Both the position numbers and the translations under genes were made by a program. The notes under the pieces are model-generated. The model was not told where the DNA came from, searched no databases, and saw nothing but the letters and a program-made list of their open reading frames with translations. This document shows, one piece after another, positions 6,228 to 6,287 of a stretch of DNA of 6,287 nt; the first letter of the stretch is position 1; each line of letters opens with the position of its first letter. This DNA is from GCA-003244245 sp049673305 (GTDB taxonomy: Bacteria > Actinomycetota > Actinomycetes > Mycobacteriales > Pseudonocardiaceae): positions 1 through 6,287 of the forward strand of contig JBATXM010000251.1 in NCBI GenBank assembly GCA_049673305.1. Reading direction: 5' to 3'.

Positions 6228-6270
6228 TCTGAGGGGGGTGCGGCGCAGTAATGCGCCGCACCTACCCGAC
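6228..6270 (+). ncRNA. Outer intron domain VI and 3' splice site
   Basis: The first two bases (TC) complete the outer domain V. A perfect 10-bp stem follows, GGTGCGGCGC (6237-6246) with GCGCCGCACC (6253-6262) around AGTAAT, and GGG/CCC continues the helix past a TA bulge. A6264 is the likely branch point, seven bases from the 3' end CTACCCGAC, the same distance as in the inner intron. Confidence 0.85.
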
Positions 6271-6287
6271 TCCCACCAACCCACCCG
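6271..6287 (+). other. 3' flank (exon) of the outer intron
   Basis: Seventeen bases beyond the 3' splice site, C-rich. They are too short to identify a gene, but stay open in the frame that follows the 5' flank. Confidence 0.3.

Larger units (their letters stand above)
631..6270 (+). mobile_element. Outer group II intron, interrupted by two other elements
   Basis: A retroelement: a self-splicing ribozyme with an internal reverse transcriptase/maturase ORF. Support comes from a GUGYG-type 5' end (GTGCG at 631; a second GTGCG at 653 is the alternative), an RT ORF in the domain IV position, a domain V sequence starting at 5511, and a textbook domain VI ending in CTACCCGAC at 6270. Two insertions break it: a 2512-bp serine-recombinase element inside the RT gene and a 684-bp ORF-less intron inside domain V. 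Subtracting both leaves about 2444 bp, a usual length for an intron with a 600-aa ORF. The 3' end is much more certain than the 5' end, because I could not find a clean EBS1 match for either 5' candidate. Confidence 0.85.

Noticed and set aside
1..6287. CRISPR array, tRNA or rRNA
   Set aside because: No regular repeat-spacer pattern and no tRNA or rRNA signatures were seen on either strand.

Overview
The window is high-GC DNA with the codon style of an actinobacterium. The reverse transcriptase, serine recombinase and IS6-type transposase sequences also look actinobacterial to me; this is recognition from memory, as no search was possible. It holds no housekeeping gene. Almost all of it is one stack of mobile elements inserted into one another.

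Layout: (1) About 172-525 is a decayed IS6-like DDE transposase with two compensating frameshifts and no C-terminus. (2) From about 631 to 6270 runs an actinobacterial group II intron. Its 5' ribozyme domains occupy about 631-1197, its reverse transcriptase/maturase/HNH ORF starts at 1198 and ends at 5512, domain V begins at 5511, and domain VI ends at 6270. (3) A 2512-bp serine-recombinase element (about 1947-4458) sits inside the RT gene, exactly in the codons of the conserved QGGVISP motif, between shared GGGGGCGT copies. Removing it restores a 600-codon RT frame. (4) A second, ORF-less group II intron (about 5544-6227, 684 bp) sits inside domain V of the outer intron. Removing it restores a full domain V helix, so this is a twintron arrangement. 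Without both insertions the outer intron would be about 2444 bp, a normal size for one with a 600-residue ORF.

The serine-recombinase element carries four minus-strand reading frames in one direction: an 82-aa ORF of unknown function, a helix-turn-helix plus ribbon-helix-helix regulator, an 81-aa ORF of unknown function, and the large serine recombinase. As integrated, the recombinase frame runs past the left end of the element and borrows its last 33 codons from the antisense strand of the interrupted RT gene. If the ends are joined as in an excised circle, the same frame crosses attP, gains a different tail, and stops at a TGA that overlaps the GTG start of the 82-aa ORF by four bases. The circle would then encode a nearly closed ring of translationally coupled genes. 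The joined ends also form a long, nearly perfect palindrome, as expected for an attP site.

Taken together, two unrelated elements have each struck a core motif of the same selfish intron: the RT active-site region and catalytic domain V. As it stands the outer intron can make neither an intact RT nor an intact domain V. It could regain function only if the recombinase element excises and the inner intron splices out. The best candidate for an undescribed system is the recombinase element, with its circular operon and its insertion at a motif conserved across intron RTs. Whether the family targets that motif repeatedly can be tested but is not shown by a single copy.
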